Notes under the pieces: model-generated
Database searches by the model: none
What the model was told of the DNA's origin: nothing
The model's input: only the letters and a program-made list of their open reading frames with translations
Position numbers and translations under genes: made by a program
In this document: piece after piece, positions 36,336-57,118 of the stretch
Numbering within the stretch: position 1 is the first letter of the stretch
Layout: every line of letters starts with the position of its first letter
Source: Pyrocephalus nanus
Lineage: Eukaryota > Chordata > Aves > Passeriformes > Tyrannidae
NCBI GenBank assembly: GCA_038380795.1
Contig: CM076270.1
Coordinates: forward strand, 22,150,001 to 22,214,000
Reading direction: 5' to 3'
DNA: 64,000 nt

Positions 36336-37503
36336 TGAAAAACAGTCTTGGACTCTTAATGGTAAAAAGGTGGATATGTTTCTCCTTAAGTTTCTCTGTG
36401 CCTTCCAGGACTTTATCACTAACAAGAAAATCAAAGAGTTAGAAATAGCTTTATATGGGCTATACATGTAAATTATTCCAACGTCAAACCATGAAATTGC
36501 TGGGATGTACAAACATGCAAGGTACAGATAAGGTGAAAAGTACAGGAATGCTGAGGAAATAATTGTCAGGATAATCATGCATATTAAAAAATTAGGTTCC
36601 TTTACATTCAATTTGATGTGAAGGTTCACATTCCTTTTACTCCTCTGAACAGAATTACCCATCCCTAATAATTATTTTATTGTTAAAACAGTAACATGCA
36701 ATTAGCACTTTATCTGGCATTTAAGAATGAGTAAGGAGAACTATTGTTCTTGTAACTACTCATCTGAAAGAGAGAAGCTGTGTGTTTAATTTTGCTGGAG
36801 ATGGCAATTACTTTACTTTTGTCTTTGAATTCACGACTAAAAAAAGTACCTCCTTCCAGGAAATCTATAGCTGTTTTACTGCTCTGGGAATATCTGTGTA
36901 GTTTGTACGTGTTGTAACACACCCAGAGACCCCTGTGCCAGCCACATGAGCTGCTCTGCTCCCTTGAGAAGGCAGTAATAGTAAGGCCTCACAGGCACAA
37001 GCATCAGCCAGAGCTGCACGAGGCCATCTGCAACTCTGCTTATTTCCTCAGGATCGGAAGTCTGTGCTGGCACCGCTTCACAGTGGCTTTGCTAGCAAGA
37101 GTAAAACCAGTTCACAAAACGACACCTCTAATCAGAAAGTGGGGAGGACCTAAAATAATTAACTCTGTTAAAAGGCACAGAAAGCCAGAATGACACAAAG
37201 GTTTTATTCTGTGACTGGGAGGAACACTTAGCTTTAACTTGCAGAGCAGAAAAGTGCCTGGGACCCTGACCCAGCCAGGCTTGGCACAGAGGCTGCACAG
37301 AAAAAGTTCGTGTGCTGTGCCTGGCTCTGTAAAACAGAGAGCAAACTGCAGCTGAGGCCAGTGTTAAGACAACATCAGGATTCTCTTTTACAGGTAACAT
37401 ATTGAGGTAGAAGGGGAGCTGTAAAAATGGGTTGTGTGTTCTAATAATGAAAGGCAAATTTTTTAATTCATTAATGAAGTCGATAAAAAGAAATGCATTC
37501 ATG

Positions 37504-37504
<1 letters not shown>

Positions 37505-37533
<29 letters not shown>
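37505..37533. repeat. T29 homopolymer
   Basis: Twenty-nine consecutive T. It could be the poly(A) tail of a minus-strand retroposed sequence, but I see no AATAAA-type signal adjacent on that strand, so it is recorded only as a homopolymer. Confidence 0.95.
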
Positions 37534-37536
<3 letters not shown>

Positions 37537-39167
37537 GTAGTTAAAAAATAGGTAAAACAGCCAGGAAAGAATTCATTTTCACTCTAACTTTGTAATTTTT
37601 TTTTAATGTGAACATACGAAAGTGAGGGTTTCTGTCTCCAGTTTTCACAACCAGTATCCATTACTCTCTCTGCATTTTCTAACATTTACTACTGAATCTG
37701 GAGGCAGACATACACTTTAGAAGAAATGAAATTGGCCAAACAGTGGAAAAACCATGTGTTCAAACTGCTGAAATAGTTCAAAGGCTTTTTTTCACAGAAA
37801 ACTTGACAAAAAACTGTTGACAAGTTTAATATAGTCAGGACTTCCATGAAAGATGGATGTTTCTGAAGTGAAGCTTTGAAACATAAGGTCATGGACTTTC
37901 TACAAGAACATTTTTCTTGAAGTGTCTGTATACTTTAGCTCTCTTGTCTCATTCTTGCCCTTACATTTCTAACCATACTATGCTAGGACATGTGCAGGAC
38001 CTATCCAACCGTCGTGTCCTGAGCCAAACATGAAGGGTGTACTTTAAGAACCTGAATAACAGAATGAGTGTGCCGTGAAGTGGACAGAGCTGAGAAGGAA
38101 AGCGTTTAAGAAAGAGTAGGCACCATCTCCTCTTCAAATTGAATGCCTAATAACAGTTGGGCAACTTTTTGCAGTCCTTGACTTCCACAGTTTCATTGCA
38201 TGGTTCATCTATCAGTGTTTTCTTTGATTAGTGTGGGGTTCAGGGTGGCAGTATATGCTTGTGCGCATACATGTGTTGCTAAGTAATCCAAGGCTAATGT
38301 CAGTGATACCAAAGTTTCACAAGACTGCCACGTTCAGACTTTTCAAACTATTCCTCTTCCTTCTTCTCCTACTTTAATCCAATTTGATTCAAACAGTCAC
38401 AGACCATGTTCTTACCCACCTACGGATATGAAATGTATGTGTACAAATTCAGGTATTTGACTGAAAGGGCAGCCTGGATAATCAGCAGGAGATCTGGGTG
38501 TACAGACTATGTAAGAGAAATGTTTGCAGCTCACCAGGATCAGCTGTGCTTTACATTCCTGTGAATCAGCATGGCTGGCTAGCCTGTAGTAATAACTGCT
38601 GGAAGGAAAACCCTTGCTCTGTTGAAATCAATGGCAGAATTCCCTTTGACTTCCTGTAATTAGGCTTTTGCCCAATCAGGCACCGGAGGACACAGGCTTG
38701 TGATGAGGTTCTTCTGAGTGCAAGTCACCAGTATATAGTCCCAGCTCTGAAAGGAAAATAAAATAAAAAGTGCAGTGAAAGCAGAGAATAAGGTGTTCTG
38801 CTTAATTATGTAATGGTGACTAGTCTGAGTTAAATAGAAAACTTGTTTGTAGAGTGCCAACAGACCATCCTTGTCGAGATTTTAATGTTTGGTTAATGTC
38901 TGATTTAATTTTGAGAGTCCCAAGACATTGCTTTTATTTGTTTTAGTAGCAAATCTGTACAGTGCATATCTTCCAGATGTGGCCTTTTCAGTCAGGTGAT
39001 GAGGCTGTGGGGTGATTTGCAGCAGAACAGGCACACTTGAAAGATCAAGAATGATATTAGAAGAAATCATTAAGGAATAATGATGGCCCCCTTGGAAACA
39101 GGATTTATTATATTGTCATCACTTCTGTAATGTGTATGTAAAATATATATGATCATCTTGGATCAGT

Positions 39168-39323
39168 CACAGAAACACAGAATTGTTAGGATTGGAAAAG
39201 ATCTCAAAAGATCCTCAAATCCACCTGTCAACCCAGCACCACCACCCTGTTCACCATTAAACCATGTCCCCAAGTGACATGTCCACACATTTTTTGAACA
39301 CTTCCAGGGATGGAAAATGGCTC
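39168..39323 (-). mobile_element. CR1 LINE 3'-end fragment (reverse orientation)
   Basis: It begins with CACAGAAACACAGAATTGTT followed by AGGATTGGAAAAGATCTCAA, the reverse complement of a CR1 end, and continues through AACCATGTCCCCAAGTGACA to a TTCCAGGGATGG segment. About 156 bp, 5'-truncated and diverged. Confidence 0.88.
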
Positions 39324-40102
39324 TTCTTAAATAATACCAAAACCATGTTTTGCTTTATTTCAATCAATATAAATGAGAATTTTTCCTCTTACAATAGGAC
39401 ATCAAACAATGTTGAATGTACCTCTTACCATGCAAAATTTTTAAAACTTCATCTTTTAAGTGACTAATGGTGCTAGCTGGAGTTTTATTGAAACATAAAG
39501 AATTCTATTTTTTCAACCAGATTGTAACACAATTTTCATTTAATATTTTTATTCTAAAGCCTTGGTTCATCTTTTGGTATAAATCTATCCTTTCTTTCAT
39601 CAGTCTTCACTTAATTGCATGGTGGCTTTTTCTTTTCCTGTCTTGTTTTCCTAGCCAGGATTGCACACTTAGCAGGTTTGAGCCAGCCACAGAAAATCAC
39701 CTAAATGCATTTCTTCAGCAGTCCCTCTTCCCCTCCCTTTGCTGTCTGCAGCAGGCAGATGTGATCTCTGCTGGATAAAACAAACCAAACCCTACACTGC
39801 TCCCAGGAACATGTGCTCCTTGAACGCCGAGAAGCGTCGCAGCTGTGTCTTCTTAAATGTTAGATGGTTTGTGAGGCTCTTCCAGGCTTTGTATTGATTT
39901 TGCATGGAACTAGGTCAGAGCTGCTTTTAATTGAACAAGCTGGCTGCTGCAACTCTCACTTCACTGTAAAAAAAAGGGGTATTAAAAATTGATATGCAAA
40001 GCAAACTTCTGCTTAATTAGCAAGCGGATGAAGTCAGAATAGACAAACCACCTTGGTTAATAAAGATGAGGATATGGGTTTCACTGACAATCTAATATAC
40101 TC

Positions 40103-40120
40103 TTTTTTTTTTTTTTTTTT
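40103..40120. repeat. T18 homopolymer
   Basis: Eighteen consecutive T, ended by CC. Simple sequence. Confidence 0.9.
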
Positions 40121-43100
40121 CCTAATGGCTTAAGCACTGAACATTATCCATGTTCCTTGCACGTGGTATTAATAGCTGATTATTTTTCCTTGGGAGAGGT
40201 TAGGATAAAGTTACAGATGTGCAGATCAGACAGAGCACCTGGGGATTCTCTGTGCTCCTACTCCTTCAGCCAGGTCTGTGCCTGCCTTGTGGCTGGCTGA
40301 GGAGAGGTCTGACATGTCAAGGCTGGAGGAGATAAGTTGTGACTCACATCTAAACTCCACCCAAAGTTACTTGCTTTGCTTTACACCTGTATGTATATGC
40401 TGAATTTTAGACCCTGTGAGCAGTACCATTTAATTCCCCCAATATGCAAGTTCTGCGTGGAGTGATGTATTATTTATTTGGGTTTGTAACAAACACACAG
40501 GGAAAAAAAGGAATAAATTAATAATGTATGGATTACCTTATACATTTCAGCTCACAGCTGAGAGAGATGGCAGAGAGCAACCCTCATTTTAAGTTCCTTA
40601 AGACAATTGCTTTTCTTTCTTCCCCCAAAACCCCAAGCAGCCATAAAGGTTCTGCAATTTATCACTTAGCATTGCAGTAAGAAGCCACCTGGACCTGAAA
40701 TTAATTTGTGTTTAAGAGCAGAGTGGCAGACTCACCACAGATTTACATTCACTTGAATGATAGCTTTTTAGGTAAGATGTTTTCTGTAGTTGTAATTTCA
40801 GTTTTCTGTGGTCCAAGTTACAACTGGCTCAGTTTGTTTCTCACTTTCTTGGTCACTTCCAAGTTTTCTGGTACCACAGCTCACATGCTAGCCTTGCCTA
40901 GGACGCAGCAATTGGGGACATTTTATAGAGAGGAAATTGTGCATGCCAATTATTTGTAAAATATGTCCTCCATAAGAGATTTTTAGCCACCACCTTATTC
41001 TTTAAATGGAAAAGCTGGAGATTCAGGTGAAATAAATAAGAAAAAAAGCATATCCTTGAATATTGAAATACAATGACAGCTGGAAGTGCTTGAAACATTT
41101 GAATGCCTTTACGGCAGTTTAACCAACTGTGTCCATAAATATTTAAAGAAGTGAATTATTTCTTGAAATTTACATTTTTATGTACCATTTTGGTGGAAGA
41201 AGTATTGAACAATAAAGATGCTTTCCATAATAATCTCAGCTTTCAAAATGTGGCACTTGACTGTGAAAAGGTTTGCCGGTGGCCATCGTATGATTCACTG
41301 AGCTCCCAGCATAATACTGAGCTTCAGGAGTTCCTAACTCCAAATTAAGGCTTATAACAGCACTGGGTAACCCAGATCCCATCTGTGTTTCTGCACTTCT
41401 CAAATGAAAAATGAAAAAAAAGAGCTGTGCAGCAGCTACTGTTACCTTCCAGCACTGTGTCTGGGTGTATGTGGATACATCTGACTGGTAAGTTTGTGTT
41501 TTCAGTAGGGGATCAATGTGAATAAATTGGCCATTTAAATCCGGCTGGAGCTGTTATAAAGGGTCACTCTGTTTAAAATGTACTGGTTTGTTTTTCAGTC
41601 CGTGATAAGCTCACCACCCTGTAGGTAACTGTAGCCAGCAGCTACAGTCGTGCTCTGCTTTCTGTCCGTGCCTTGTGTCGGGCTGCAGGAGCAAAAAGGT
41701 GGAGTGGGGAATCTGCTGGTATGAGACACCATAATTTGTGCCACTGAGCTCGCTCCACGGAGCTACATTTGCAGCAGATAGGAGTTGATGGTATAAAATC
41801 ATCCAAGTGGCTGGGACAGTTGGCAAATGTGCCAGTAATGGGCTGAGACCTGGGAGGGGAGCATTCTGTATTTCTGAAGCTGTCCTGGGCACGTTAGAAT
41901 TGAGGTGCTCTTTCTGTCAAGCAAGACCTAGCGCAGTGATTTTTTTTTTTCTTAATTGAATTTGGGTGTGATTCCCATTGACATTTATTAAGGAAGCTGA
42001 AATTATTATAAAACTATCCTCAAAATATTTGAGTAAAAGTGAGGCATTAATTTTCTTTTTCCATTTTTTTGTGTGTTCACTAGTGAGCAGTAAGGTAATA
42101 TTACAGAAAACTATATAAAACATGGACATGTTGTTTTTCTATCTATCAATGTTACTGATAGTGATCACCAAATAATAATGATTCAGCCTCTGTGATGGGT
42201 TACATGACATTATAATCTGATTCATTCTGCTTTTCATTTTTAGGAAATATTACTTTTCAGATAAACTGTGAACTGAAAATCCCCAAGAAAGGATAGTGGA
42301 ATGTAAATTTACAAAGTCTAGACAGCCAGCTGAAAACTGATTTTCTACACCTTATGAAGAACAAGACTATAAACCAAATCTTTATTTAGTCTGAATATTT
42401 CCATAGTTTCCAGCTGGTTGCAGAGAAATGCTGGGCTTTGATTCAGCTGATAATAAAACTAAGAATGCACAAATCATTTTTATCAGGCAACAAGTACAAA
42501 TGCGTCTCTGTTAAGTAAACTGAAGTGGATAAATCCTTAGCTCTGCACTCAGCCAGGGCATTTCCACTGTAACAAGGGCTGACTGCATGAGTGGGTGACA
42601 TTTCAAGGGGTGGTGTTCAAGTAGTGTCAGTGGGGCACAAACAGAGAAGGCTTTCACTAATGTAATCCCAGCATTTCCAGGAGCAGCTGAATTACATACT
42701 AAATTAACCCTATTGAATGATGCATGAAGTTGTTAAGGTATTTGCAGGGCCCAATTCTGACTTTATAAAAACATATTCTTGACTTTTGTCTTTCTCTTTG
42801 TTTTGCTGGAAAGAATAAGCAGCAATCTAGACAGCGTCCTGTATTGGTGGAAAAGAGATTTGTGTGCATATCCAAAGAATTTTAAAACTTTGCTCTTATC
42901 TTTCCTTTTCCCAGACAAGTAGCAGCTTATAAAAATTGAATGTTTTTGGTGTAAAGAAAAAAAATCAGATATAACTGCATGTCTCTGTTATGTGAAAAAG
43001 TTCATGGCTATTTTTGATAGCTCAATGCTCAGAAAAAAATAGAAGAGCCTTTTTGTTGATAACTGAAACAGTTCAAATCTGGTAATAATTTGGGCTCTCC

Positions 43101-43748
43101 ATGTCTTTGCACAGCTCTCTGTATTAGCAAGTCTCTCTGTGCAGTCACAGGCAGAGCTGTGTTACAGACATCTCGTAGCAAAGGTCCCTGAAAGGCAGAT
43201 GTGATGTTATATTGATACAGACTGTTATTCAACCTTGTACCCTTCTGGGGCTACCAACTGGGAAAAACAAACAAGTTTGGATTTTCATTTCAGTGTCTTT
43301 TTGCATACATTAAAGTGGGTAAGTGACCTAGGAGTTCATGGAAGGGGTTTGATTTTTGAAGGTCTTTGTCACATGAAATGTCACGGAATTTTATTTACAA
43401 TTCTTAGACTGGGGTTGTTTGGTCATTTTCTCATGAAGTGTTGCTAACTGAAGATTGTGGTAAGATGTCCTTAACATTGATTTGTTAATTGATAGCCATT
43501 CACAAAAATACACTAATGGTTACATATTGCATATCCTATTAGATATTTTTACATCTTTCCTATATGACGTTTCATTGAGGAAACTCCAGGCTGACTGTGT
43601 TGTTACTCATTAAGTTCATCTGCAGACTGGAATGTCAAAGAACCCAAAACAACACGAGATTTTGTCCCTGCTGTGCACAGGTGGGGTCTCTACCTGTCAC
43701 AGATATCCATTAGTGCATCTTTCACTGTTTGCTGTAGCAGGGGCAGCT

Positions 43749-43759
43749 GGGGGGGGGGG
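43749..43759. repeat. G11 homopolymer
   Basis: Eleven consecutive G within the intron. Simple sequence. Confidence 0.9.
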
Positions 43760-44985
43760 CTTTGAGCCATGGGCAGATCCAGGTGGTTTCAATGTGGTTC
43801 TTTTTCTGGACTGTATCTTCTAAATGGCAATTCCTGTTGGATAGTCCCAGTTCCTGGCCATGGGGATAACTGGGAGAGGAAGTGGCTGCTCTGACTGGCC
43901 ATCCTGAACAGCCAGGCCACTTCCATTTGGCATCTCCTGCCTGTGAATCGTTCCTGGCATTTTCTCTTTGCTTGACTCTCTCAAATCTTCTCGTATCCCT
44001 TGTGGCCACAAAAAGTTTTTGAGGCAGGGCTCAGGGGAAGGTTCTTGTCTCTGTCAAATATGGATTCCAAGCCTGTAGATACATACAGAAATTATATACA
44101 TGCAGAAATTAAAGGTACATCAGGAGGTTGATTAATAAACCCGTGTGACTAGAACTTACATCCTTACATGTAAGGGTGTCTTTGGGTTTAAATACAAGGT
44201 ATAGAATTCCAACCTCAGGGAATTATTTTTTTTCAAAAAGAGGTAAATGGCAAACTGAATAACTGACTAGCACAATATTTAGCTCTTACAGCTAAAGAAC
44301 AATCTAATGTTTCTTCTGTATCTAGTTTTCCATGTGAATGGAAAAGGAATGAACTGATCCTCCATGCATTGCTCAATGTGAAAGAAAAGAAATTAGGGTC
44401 TTGAGAACAGAACAGAAAATCACCACCCATGAAGAAAGCAGACATCACTGCTTCACTTGAAAAATCTTACAGTTGTGTTTTAAGTTTCTCCTTTTTACAT
44501 TGACTCTTGGAGTTGCAAGCAGAAAGTAATTTTCTGACTCCAAGGATTTTCCAACCAAGTGAAATTGCATTTCCTAGGTTATGGTGCTGGGCACACACAA
44601 AATGGATTTTTGCTCTTTTGTTTTGTGGGTTGTGTGCTTTCATTAGAGCTTCCAAGGAGTACAGATATGTAGCTTGCACAGTATTGCCTTAGGAGAGAGC
44701 TTCCTTAGAAAGTGCCTGAAGAAGAACTTGTTCCCAAACAGATGACAGCTGAAAAGAATCCAAGTATTTCTATAAATTTTTAATAAACCACAGTTTGGTA
44801 TGATACTGTTTTCAAAATTATTTTCATGGTACATAAAAGTTGCCACAAGAAAAGTTACATTTTATCCATCTGCTGTGCGGTTTATGGTTTTAATAATTAA
44901 AAACTCTATTGAAACCTACGTAAACTACTGGGTGTTGGCCTAGATGGTAAAATAACGCTATAAATTGTCCTTAAAAGATTTATGA

Positions 44986-53391
<8,406 letters not shown>

Positions 53392-53686
53392 CTCCATGTG
53401 CTGCAACATGCCGAGTGTTTCTCACCTCTGTGTCTGTCATTTGTTACAGTAAATGGTTTTTTTGGGTTCTTGTCTTTATTTTCTGTGCGTGTGCGTGCAT
53501 CTGTGTGTGCGCATCTCCCATTGGCAATGAAATTCCGCTGGTCGCAGCCAGCAGAATTTTCTTTGCTCTTAATTCCTTGTATCTTTTTCTGTCTTCATTC
53601 TGTAATATAAATGTAGTAAAACTGTACTGTATGAACTGGCTGGGCTTTTTATTTTTTCATGTTTTCTGTACTTTTTTACTGTCTTA

Positions 53687-53711
53687 AAATTTATCAAGCT
53701 TTGATAAATTT
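53687..53711. repeat. Perfect 11-bp inverted repeat in 3' UTR
   Basis: The arms AAATTTATCAA and TTGATAAATTT are exact complements around GCT. In RNA this would be an AU-rich stem-loop. It lies about 300 nt after the stop codon. Confidence 0.8.
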
Positions 53712-53783
53712 AATCTATGTTTTTATGTAAATTTCTTTTAAATGTCTTGTCTAGAGCACTTACACCAATGTTTGTCAAAGACT

Positions 53784-53791
53784 TGTACATA
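53784..53791 (+). promoter_or_regulatory. Pumilio-type element in 3' UTR
   Basis: TGTACATA matches the UGUANAUA consensus bound by Pumilio proteins, which repress or localise neuronal mRNAs. An 8-mer match can occur by chance; function would depend on this segment being transcribed. Confidence 0.45.
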
Positions 53792-53978
53792 CTTGACTTC
53801 TGCTCAGTTATACTTTAATATTTGTGCCAGTCTCACATTTGGTTGGAGCTTAATGCATGATTGTATGACACTGTGATTTATCACTGTCCTGAAAACTGCT
53901 CTTACAGCAAGTGATTTTTCTTTTAGTTAAGGCAGCTAGACTCTCTTCAGCTATAGACCATGTAATGCTTACAGGACT

Positions 53979-53984
53979 ATTAAA
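53979..53984 (+). terminator. NYAP2: Candidate polyadenylation signal ATTAAA
   Basis: ATTAAA, the commonest variant signal, followed by T-rich sequence with TGTAGTTATACTTATTGTAT about 15-35 nt downstream. It would give a 3' UTR of about 610 nt. Confidence 0.45.
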
Positions 53985-54170
53985 TAGTCCACTGTAGTTA
54001 TACTTATTGTATATTAGGAATCAGAAAACTAATCAAAGGGACAACATCTCCTTTTACCTTAAACAGAGATACTTTTTTTTTTTCCTCATCAGAAACAAAA
54101 CTTCCACATAGAAGGAAATGGAAGTGTTTGGGTTTGGCAAGTTTCTCCCATAGAGAGAAAATGGAAAAGA

Positions 54171-54176
54171 AATAAA
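54171..54176 (+). terminator. NYAP2: Candidate polyadenylation signal AATAAA
   Basis: The first canonical AATAAA after the stop codon, about 780 nt downstream of it. The following sequence is T-rich rather than strongly GT-rich, so support is moderate. Confidence 0.45.
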
Positions 54177-54354
54177 GACATGGGAAACCTATACTTACCT
54201 TTATTTTATATGCTAATACCGACACCGTAACATTTTGTTGCACAGACCTGTATTATTAGTTTGACAGAACTAACTGAGAGTGGCAATTGAGAGAAGAGGT
54301 TTGGCTTGAACATAATGTGAATGCCTTCTGTCAAAGCACTCTGGTGTCACATCA

Positions 54355-54473
54355 CTTGTGTGTGCGGGTCTGCACATCACTGCATACCTGGGGGGGGGTG
54401 TGTGTGCACAAGGACACACCAACACATATATATTCATGTGCACATGCATATATGTACACACACACACGCAGGC
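54355..54473. repeat. Degenerate TG/CA-rich simple repeat with G9 run
   Basis: Alternating purine-pyrimidine segments (TGTGTG, CACACA, ATATAT, GCATATATG) around a nine-G run at 54390-54398. Such sequence can adopt Z-DNA but is common background. Confidence 0.75.
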
Positions 54474-54718
54474 ACTCTTACTTAGATGGTGAATTTTCAG
54501 GGAATTAGTCCCCAAAATCCTATTGAACGTCGGTGAGGTTTGAGTGGAGAAACTCCCTGAGGGCTGCTTTGCATTAATCACGTGTTTGAGTTGTTTCTAG
54601 CTAGGCAAGTGGCTTCTGTAAGGTCTTGGCCAAAGTGAAAACCAGAAGAGTAAGGTTGATTTATTCACTCTAGACAGCCAGCTACTTGTTAGGAAGGTTA
54701 TATTTGGCCAGCCTGGTC

Positions 54719-54748
54719 CATACAGGTTACCATTCTGTAACCTGTATG
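54719..54748. repeat. Perfect 12-bp inverted repeat
   Basis: CATACAGGTTAC and GTAACCTGTATG are exact complements around a 6-nt loop (CATTCT). It is the longest perfect stem I noticed in the window and lies 1.3 kb after the NYAP2 stop. Confidence 0.85.
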
Positions 54749-56799
54749 AACTGATGCTGTTGTATTTTTTCTGAGCCTGACTGGACACAAAGCCTGACAG
54801 AACCATGCACTTTTCTAAAGCATATTTTACATAAGCAAATCAAATCCATAATGGAGATTCAAAGTGACAGCCCATTTAAATAACACGTCAAGTGTTCCTT
54901 CATCTAAGGAAGAAATTAGGGTAATTGCACTTCCAAAGGTTTTGAGGGTCCCAGTGTTCATGTAGTATATATTTTTGATTAAATGGGTCTTACAGCACAG
55001 ACGATGCTTTGCTGTTTACTCAGTGGCAAAGGCACCTTGGGTGTTTTGAAGGGATTTCAGTCTCTCCATTTACACTAAGAACTAAACCATAAGCCTTTAA
55101 AGCAGAAGCTGATGTGATAGAAGAGATAATGAGCCCCTTAGAAGCTGCAGCCAGAGTTCACTGAAACTGGAGGGAAAATCCACCTCAATTCATACAGAAG
55201 AAAGGAACAAAAATGATAAGAGGAATTTTCAAGTGACTGTAGGAGGGTGATCTTGTTAATTGAATAATGTATGGTATGGTCAAGACTTCATGAAAAGCAA
55301 GAAAAACCAGTGCAAGCTTTCTCTCCTTAAGTCTTCCCTTCAAGCTGACAATATCTTACAGTCCATCTATTATGTTGCCATTTGTTATGATAACACAATT
55401 TTTAAAGGCGTGGATTTAACCTTGATTTCAGTGGAATGGCAGAAGTCTGATTATGCCCATGGCAGATAAAAACATTATTTTGATTGTGCTCTTTCGACAC
55501 CTATTCTATCTTAATGAGCAAATAATCTGTGGCGGGTGAAATGTGTTTCAAACGGCTGGGTTTTTAGCCCATCCTCAGTCTGACAGATTGTGGCATACAG
55601 GGTATCTATTTTCCTGTGCTGTGGCTATTGATTGTATTGATACTGGGTTCCTTAACCACATTGTAACGAGCAGGTAGACTTTCCAAAAGATCAAAAGGAT
55701 GCATTGTGTTATCCACCTCTTTGTCGATCAGATGGGCACAGCTGACATTCATACAGGGATACAAGATCTGGAAAAGGGCAGATGACTGTTAATTGGTTTT
55801 CTCAAATCTTCATGGATACCAAACTGATGGTTTTCAGAATGTTTAATGTGGGGAAAAAAAATTTGCAACTGAGCTCTCAAAGCCCATTGTTTTTAAAACA
55901 GTAATTCAAAGATGTGGTGAGGATGCTTATTAACTAAAAATAGCTTTGATCTAAGGAAACCTATATTTTATTCCAATCAAATACTTGCTAACTATGTAAC
56001 TATTGACATTTAAATCCCCTATGCCTTATTTTCTTATTTCTTGTTTGCTTATTGGTGTAGGAATTGTGAGGAGTACCCAGTCAGTATTCACAGAACTTAT
56101 TTAAGGTGTATTGATGGTAAACATTAGAGGGACCACTTATAAATAAAAAGGGCTTATGATCAGAGAAGAATTATGTAGCTGTTCTCTGATGGACAATACT
56201 TTAAAAATTCTGTATGTAGTGTCAGAGAACAGTTACCAACATGCTGAGCCAAATAGAGAGCCTGCCATTCTGTCCTTAGTTCTGGGAAATGGGGAGAGCA
56301 TTTGGAAAGAACTGGCTGCAGGAAGAAGCCTTGGATGAAATTGTCTCGATTTAAACTGAAAGATAAACATAAGTTTATCTTGGAATTGAATGTAATGATT
56401 ATGAAAGGACAAAGTTTAAGAATTTAAGGAAGTAGCAGAGGAAGTCAGGTAGGGAGCTTGGAAGTGTAATATGGCAGAAGCATGAAACACTTTTGAGCTA
56501 CAAAAGTAGCATATAGCTGTATTTCCTAAATGTACATCTTAATATAAATACCCTGAAGAGAGGAGTTTAAATAGCAAAGAAGCATTCTAGATATAACCTA
56601 TTGCCTTGTAAAAAAAAAAAAAGGAAATCTAAAAGGTGCAGGAGCAGGTCATCCTCATGTGCCAAATGATGAGCCAGCAAGGGAAGATGACCTGCCTGTC
56701 TGAACAGAGTTTTAGCTGGAATTCAGGAAAATAGGAGAGTTTATGAGGTTTGGCAGAAGGGACAGGCAGGATGTCCTCCTCTCAGGAGGACAGGGGTGT

Positions 56800-57118
56800 C
56801 ACAAGGTTTGCAGGGGGAAAATTAGAAGGGCCAAGGCCTGACAAAAACTTGATCTGTCTACTGCCACAAAGGACAATAAAAAATTTTTCTGTAAATGCAT
56901 TGGCAGCAAAAGGAAAGCAGAGAAGAATCTCCATCAATTCGTGGAACAGGCTACCCAGGGAAGTAGTTGAGTCCATCCTACCATCCCTGCAGGTATTGAA
57001 CGATGTGCAGATGTGGCAGGGGATGTTGTTTAGTGGTGGACTTGGCCATGCTGTGTTAATGGTTGGACTTCATTATCTTGAGGCATTTTATTACCTAAGT
57101 GATTCTGCCATTCTGTAA
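56800..57118 (+). mobile_element. CR1 LINE fragment with end of ORF2 and 3' UTR
   Basis: Contains the CR1 internal segment around ACAAAGGACAATAAAAAATT, then sequence encoding SWNRLPREVVES, the end of the CR1 second open reading frame, then the 3' tail with GGTTGGACTTCATTATCTTG and a final GTGATTCTGCCATTCTG. The part between the internal segment and the NRLPREVVES motif looks shortened, suggesting an internal deletion. It is the longest CR1 copy here, about 320 bp. Confidence 0.9.

Larger units (their letters stand above)
53392..54195 (+). other. NYAP2: Probable NYAP2 3' untranslated region
   Basis: Sequence downstream of the TGA without further coding capacity. It contains a UG-rich stretch at 53484-53512, an 11-bp hairpin at 53687-53711, a Pumilio-type TGTACATA at 53784-53791, and two candidate polyadenylation signals at 53979 and 54171. 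The end at 54195 assumes cleavage about 20 nt after the AATAAA. Longer isoforms are possible, since neuronal genes often have extended 3' UTRs. Confidence 0.6.

Noticed and set aside
36153..36662. 169-codon minus-strand open frame
   Set aside because: Its C-terminal part ([20 protein letters not shown]) is the decayed end of CR1 ORF2 and the rest is chance extension, so it is not a host gene.
53687..53711. Hairpin as a bacterial-type intrinsic terminator
   Set aside because: The DNA is a vertebrate nuclear gene; AU-rich hairpins do not terminate RNA polymerase II transcription.
54355..54473. TG/CA-rich region as a regulatory element
   Set aside because: Degenerate dinucleotide repeats of this length are common background, and nothing else supports a function.
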